DNA of 55,165 nucleotides from Pseudomonadota bacterium. GTDB taxonomy: Bacteria; Desulfobacterota; Desulfovibrionia; Desulfovibrionales; Desulfovibrionaceae. The notes under the pieces were generated by a model. It was not told the origin of the DNA and did no database searches. It was given only the letters and a program-made list of their open reading frames with translations. How positions within the stretch are numbered: position 1 is the stretch's first letter; each line of letters starts with the position of its first letter. The stretch is taken from assembly GCA_018817515.1 (NCBI GenBank), contig JAHIUD010000085.1:1-55165 (forward strand), in the 5' to 3' direction. The position numbers and the translations under genes are program-made. This document shows, piece by piece, positions 52,287 through 55,165 of this stretch.

Positions 52287-55025
52287 ATGAGCGACCATTC
52301 CCCCTCCGACGTGATGACCCTGGCCGGACTCGCACTGGCCAACGGCCCCTGGCTTGCGGTCCGCCTGCGGAGGTTGGCCGAACACTCGGAGTTGCCGCTT
52401 GCCGAGGACACCGTGGAGAGCGCCGTGTCCGGCAGCTCGCGCGTGCTGGCCCAGGTGCTGGATGCGGAGGGCCGCCCCTCGGCGATCGCCGACCACAACA
52501 CCGACCCCGCCGCGCTGCTGGGCCGTGAGCAGGCCACACAGCACCGGCAGGCGGGCCTGACCATGCCCACCTCGCTCAAGAGCCTGCGCCTGCTGCGCCG
52601 GGCCTTTGATGACCTCGTGCGCGAGTCCTGGGTGGAGAAGGACTCCCGCGCCCGTGCCCACGAGGACGTGGAGCGCTTCTTCGAGCGCGTGCTCATCGGA
52701 CATTTCCTGGCCTGGGCCGAAAACCCCGCCGCCCCGTCTGCCGGCGCCGCCCCGGCCAGCGCCGCCGAAGCCGCGCGCCTGAACGCCCTGGTGGCCCAGC
52801 GCGAGGACGAGCTCCGCCGCGCCATGGACGCCGCGCGCCAGGCCACGGCCTCCCTGCGCCAATCCAGGGAACGCGCGACCTCCCTGGCCGCCGAACTGGC
52901 CCAGGCCCAAACCTGGGGCAAGACCCAGCTTGGGGCCCAAGAGGCCCTCAAGGCCGAGCTCGCCGCCGCCAAGGAAAAGGCCGCAAGACTCACGGCAGGA
53001 GCCGGGGCCGAGGCAGGGGAGCTGGCCGCCCTCAAGACAAAATTCGACGCCGCACAGGAGCGCCTGGACACGCTGGGAGCCAAGGCCAAGACCCTGGAGG
53101 CGCGCAGCGCGGAACTGGAGGCCCGGCTGGCCGAGGCTCAGTCCTCCCTGGCCGCCCAGCGCGAGGTTGAGGACGCGCGCGAAATGGCCCTCAAGGAGAT
53201 CGACAACGCCAGGGCCGAGGCCGACGCCGCCCGCGAGGAGCTGCGCAAAGCCAAGGCTCAGGCCGACCAGGCCGTGGCCAAGGCCGAGAGCCAAACCCTG
53301 CTGGCCCGGCGCGAGACGGAAGAAGCCCAGGCCCAGACCGAGGCCGCCCGCGAGGAACTGCGCCGCGCCCACGAGGCCCACGCCACCCTGGCCTCCGAGG
53401 CCGAAGCCATGCGCACCCGCCTGGCCGAAACCGGCTCGCGCATGGACGCAGCCCGCCGCACCGAGGAGGCCGAGACCCAGGCCCGCCTGACCCAGGCCCA
53501 GGAGCGCCTCAAGACCCTGGAGGCAGAGGCCAAGGAGGCCGTGAAGAACATCGAGACCCTGTCCGCCCGCCTGGCCGAGCAGGAGAGCCTGCACGCCTTC
53601 AAGGACGAGCGCATGCGCGAACAGTCGCGCGCCGTGCTCGAAACCCAGGAGCTGCTGGTCAAGCTGGGCGCCACCAAGAACGAGATCGTCGCCCGGGCCC
53701 AGGCTGCGGACGCCGAGCGCGAACGCCTGAGCGCCGAGCTGGACGGGCTCAACCAGTCCACCAAGGCCGAACGCGAAGCCCTGGCCGCCGAGCTGGAAGC
53801 CCTGCGCCAGACGTTGACCACCGCCGAAAAGCAACGCGACGCCAACCGCGACAGCGCCAAAACCCTGGAGGCCGAACGCGACGCCCTGGCCGCGCGACTC
53901 ATCGAGACCGGCAACAGCCTGGACGAGGCCACCCGCAACGGCAAGGCCGCCGCAACCGCGCGCGACGCCTGCACCAGCCTCTTGTCCACGCACCTGGCCC
54001 TGACCGAAGACGCCGTGGCCGCCGTGGACGCCACCGGCGCCATCGCGGCCTGGAACCAGCGCTTCCCGGAACTCTTCGGCCTTGCCGAGGCCGACCGCGC
54101 AAGCAGCCTCGACACGCTGCTGCCTCGCCTGGCCAAGCACCTGCAACGCCCCGAGGCCTGGCTCGCGCGCGTGCGCGAACTCCTGGCCGACACGGCCAGC
54201 ACAGAGGAAGGCCTGACCCTCGCCAGCACCACCGGACAAACCCTCGTCTTCCGCTCGCATCCCACGGCCAGCGTGGCCGGGGCAGAAGCCGACGGACGGC
54301 TGTTCAACTTCCGCGACGTGAGCCTGGAACACGACATGGAAAACCTCGTGCGCGAAATCGAGGCCATCACCCGCTACGAACTGGGCCACTCCCTCACGGC
54401 CTTCATCCACCTGCCCCAGGAGCTGCTGGACGACCCCGCCACAACTCCGGAGCAGACCCAAAAGCTTACCGTCATCCGCGACTCCGGCTACCGCATCGTC
54501 AACACCGTGAACATGGCCGTGGACATCTTCCGCATGGAGCGCGGCCTCTACACCATGCCGTCACACCGCAACCTCGACCTGGCCGTGGTGGCCCGCCGCG
54601 CCGTCAAGGACGTCAGCACCCTCGCCGCCAGCCGGCACATCGACCTGGAACTGTTGCTGGAAAACTCGCCCCTGCCCCAAAGCACCACCCTGCCAGGACC
54701 CGGCGACCCCATCCCCGCGCACGCGCTGACCGTAAACCTCCTGCGCGACGCCCTGGAGGCCGCACCCCGGCAGTCCGGCGTCCAGGCCTCGCTGCACACC
54801 GACGACAAAGCGAAACTGCTCTGCCTGGACATCACCCGGCCCGGAACCCTGACCCCGGACGAACAGGCGCGGTTCTTCGACAAGCCCGTGGGCAAAGACC
54901 CCGGCGATGGCCTGGCGCGCGCACGCTACGCCGCGAAACTTATCGCTGGCACCTTCCACGGCAGCCTGACCGTCTCCTCCTCCAACGACACCACCACCAT
55001 GTCCCTGCGTCTGCCCAAGGCCTAG
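52287..55025 (+). CDS. Cytoplasmic PAS sensor kinase-like protein with long coiled coil
   Basis: 912 residues, no membrane helix or signal peptide. Residues 1-150 resemble the RsbRD N-terminal four-helix sensor fold (weak). Residues about 165-580 are a long Ala/Glu/Leu/Arg-rich coiled coil. A PAS-like domain follows (about 580-690, IAAWNQRFPELFGL), then a kinase module with an H-box-like ITRYELGHSLTAFIH and a HATPase-like end (LLRDALEAA; then GDGLARARYAAKLIAGTFHG). The usual N-box Asn and G1 DxGxG are not obvious, so catalytic activity is doubtful. CCGAGGAGCC precedes the ATG. The repeat starts directly after the TAG stop. Confidence 0.85.
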   Translation: MSDHSPSDVMTLAGLALANGPWLAVRLRRLAEHSELPLAEDTVESAVSGSSRVLAQVLDAEGRPSAIADHNTDPAALLGREQATQHRQAGLTMPTSLKSLRLLRRAFDDLVRESWVEKDSRARAHEDVERFFERVLIGHFLAWAENPAAPSAGAAPASAAEAARLNALVAQREDELRRAMDAARQATASLRQSRERATSLAAELAQAQTWGKTQLGAQEALKAELAAAKEKAARLTAGAGAEAGELAALKTKFDAAQERLDTLGAKAKTLEARSAELEARLAEAQSSLAAQREVEDAREMALKEIDNARAEADAAREELRKAKAQADQAVAKAESQTLLARRETEEAQAQTEAAREELRRAHEAHATLASEAEAMRTRLAETGSRMDAARRTEEAETQARLTQAQERLKTLEAEAKEAVKNIETLSARLAEQESLHAFKDERMREQSRAVLETQELLVKLGATKNEIVARAQAADAERERLSAELDGLNQSTKAEREALAAELEALRQTLTTAEKQRDANRDSAKTLEAERDALAARLIETGNSLDEATRNGKAAATARDACTSLLSTHLALTEDAVAAVDATGAIAAWNQRFPELFGLAEADRASSLDTLLPRLAKHLQRPEAWLARVRELLADTASTEEGLTLASTTGQTLVFRSHPTASVAGAEADGRLFNFRDVSLEHDMENLVREIEAITRYELGHSLTAFIHLPQELLDDPATTPEQTQKLTVIRDSGYRIVNTVNMAVDIFRMERGLYTMPSHRNLDLAVVARRAVKDVSTLAASRHIDLELLLENSPLPQSTTLPGPGDPIPAHALTVNLLRDALEAAPRQSGVQASLHTDDKAKLLCLDITRPGTLTPDEQARFFDKPVGKDPGDGLARARYAAKLIAGTFHGSLTVSSSNDTTTMSLRLPKA

Positions 55026-55165
55026 CCAGGGGCGCTGCCCCTGGACCCCGCCAAAGGGCCTGAGGCCCTTATCGATGCTGTCGCCATCCGTAAGGCTCGC
55101 GTTGAACCGCTCACCTAACGGCTGCCGCTGGTATCCCCATAGCGCCGAACGGGCTGTTTCAGGAG
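55025..55165 (+). repeat. Terminal copy of dispersed intergenic repeat (opposite orientation to the first)
   Basis: Exact reverse complement of bases 1-141. It begins at the last base of the kinase stop codon and has the ccaggggc-gct-gcccctgg hairpin, a gggcctgaggccc palindrome, the roughly 70-base filler (atcgatgctgtcgcc... to ...ggtatccccatag) and the first arm of the ccgaacgggctgtttcagg hairpin. The window stops in that hairpin's loop. Confidence 0.9.

Noticed and set aside
50793-54461. 1222-residue open frame on the minus strand
   Set aside because: It runs antisense to the coiled-coil kinase and the EAL-HDOD gene. It is Gly/Leu/Gln-rich with no domain, an effect of high G/C at third codon positions.

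Overview
The window is a GC-rich (roughly two-thirds G+C), gene-dense piece of bacterial chromosome. The gene set suggests a sulfate-reducing deltaproteobacterium of the Desulfovibrionaceae type (inference): a fused ispDF, a selenocysteine-containing selD, a tungsten-type aldehyde:ferredoxin oxidoreductase paired with a polyferredoxin, single-domain rfaE2, class II photolyase, many sensor kinases and c-di-GMP proteins, and hairpin-rich intergenic repeats. No phage, transposase, CRISPR array or plasmid replication gene was seen, so this is core chromosome with lineage-specific regulatory islands. Both ends carry the same 141-bp sequence in opposite orientation, so the window looks like a contig that stops in two copies of a dispersed repeat.

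Layout. 0.1-7.2 kb: a sigma-54 activator with a degenerate receiver, divergent from an envelope-glycan cluster (deacetylase-GT4 fusion, helical-GT2, Cys-cluster protein, rfaE2). 7.3-13.7 kb: housekeeping block with a CAU tRNA and its promoter, a Nif3-like protein, a zinc-ribbon coiled coil, RNase P RNA, ispDF, photolyase and, convergently, selD. 13.8-21.8 kb: small zinc-ribbon protein, acs, corA, mtgA, small DMT-type protein, UbiA-type prenyltransferase, MscS channel, with repeats between. 22-29 kb: Old Yellow Enzyme, a FlxA-like protein behind a sigma-28 promoter, a Pat-type lysine acetyltransferase, and the ferredoxin/AOR pair. 29-40 kb: two sensory operons on the minus strand. One has a small membrane protein, a transporter-like (CbrA-type) histidine kinase and a REC/HD-GYP regulator. 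The other has two paralogous periplasmic binding proteins and a multi-PAS/PocR/GAF kinase whose reading frame breaks at an A7 run. 40-42.3 kb: NeuB-family sugar acid synthase, then a MarR regulator and an SRPBCC protein with matching operators. 42.4-49.9 kb: NlpC/P60 and BON lipoproteins, RluA-type synthase, FG-GAP-like secreted protein, RsmF-like methyltransferase, membrane GH17. 49.9-55 kb: a diguanylate cyclase divergent from a degenerate EAL-HDOD protein and a long coiled-coil PAS kinase.

Shared themes: acetate activation (acs) with its likely acetyltransferase (Pat) 7.6 kb away; motility and c-di-GMP signalling (sigma-54 activator, sigma-28 gene, HD-GYP, GGDEF, EAL-HDOD); and envelope building (deacetylase/GTs, rfaE2, mtgA, NlpC/P60, GH17, NeuB). 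The best-supported unusual points are the UGA-encoded Sec in selD with its SECIS hairpin, the sigma-28 promoter, the leaderless autoregulated marR with a second operator, the frameshifted kinase, and the modular repeats. No clearly unprecedented system was found. The strongest candidate for undescribed biology is the tandem binding-protein/PocR-kinase operon.
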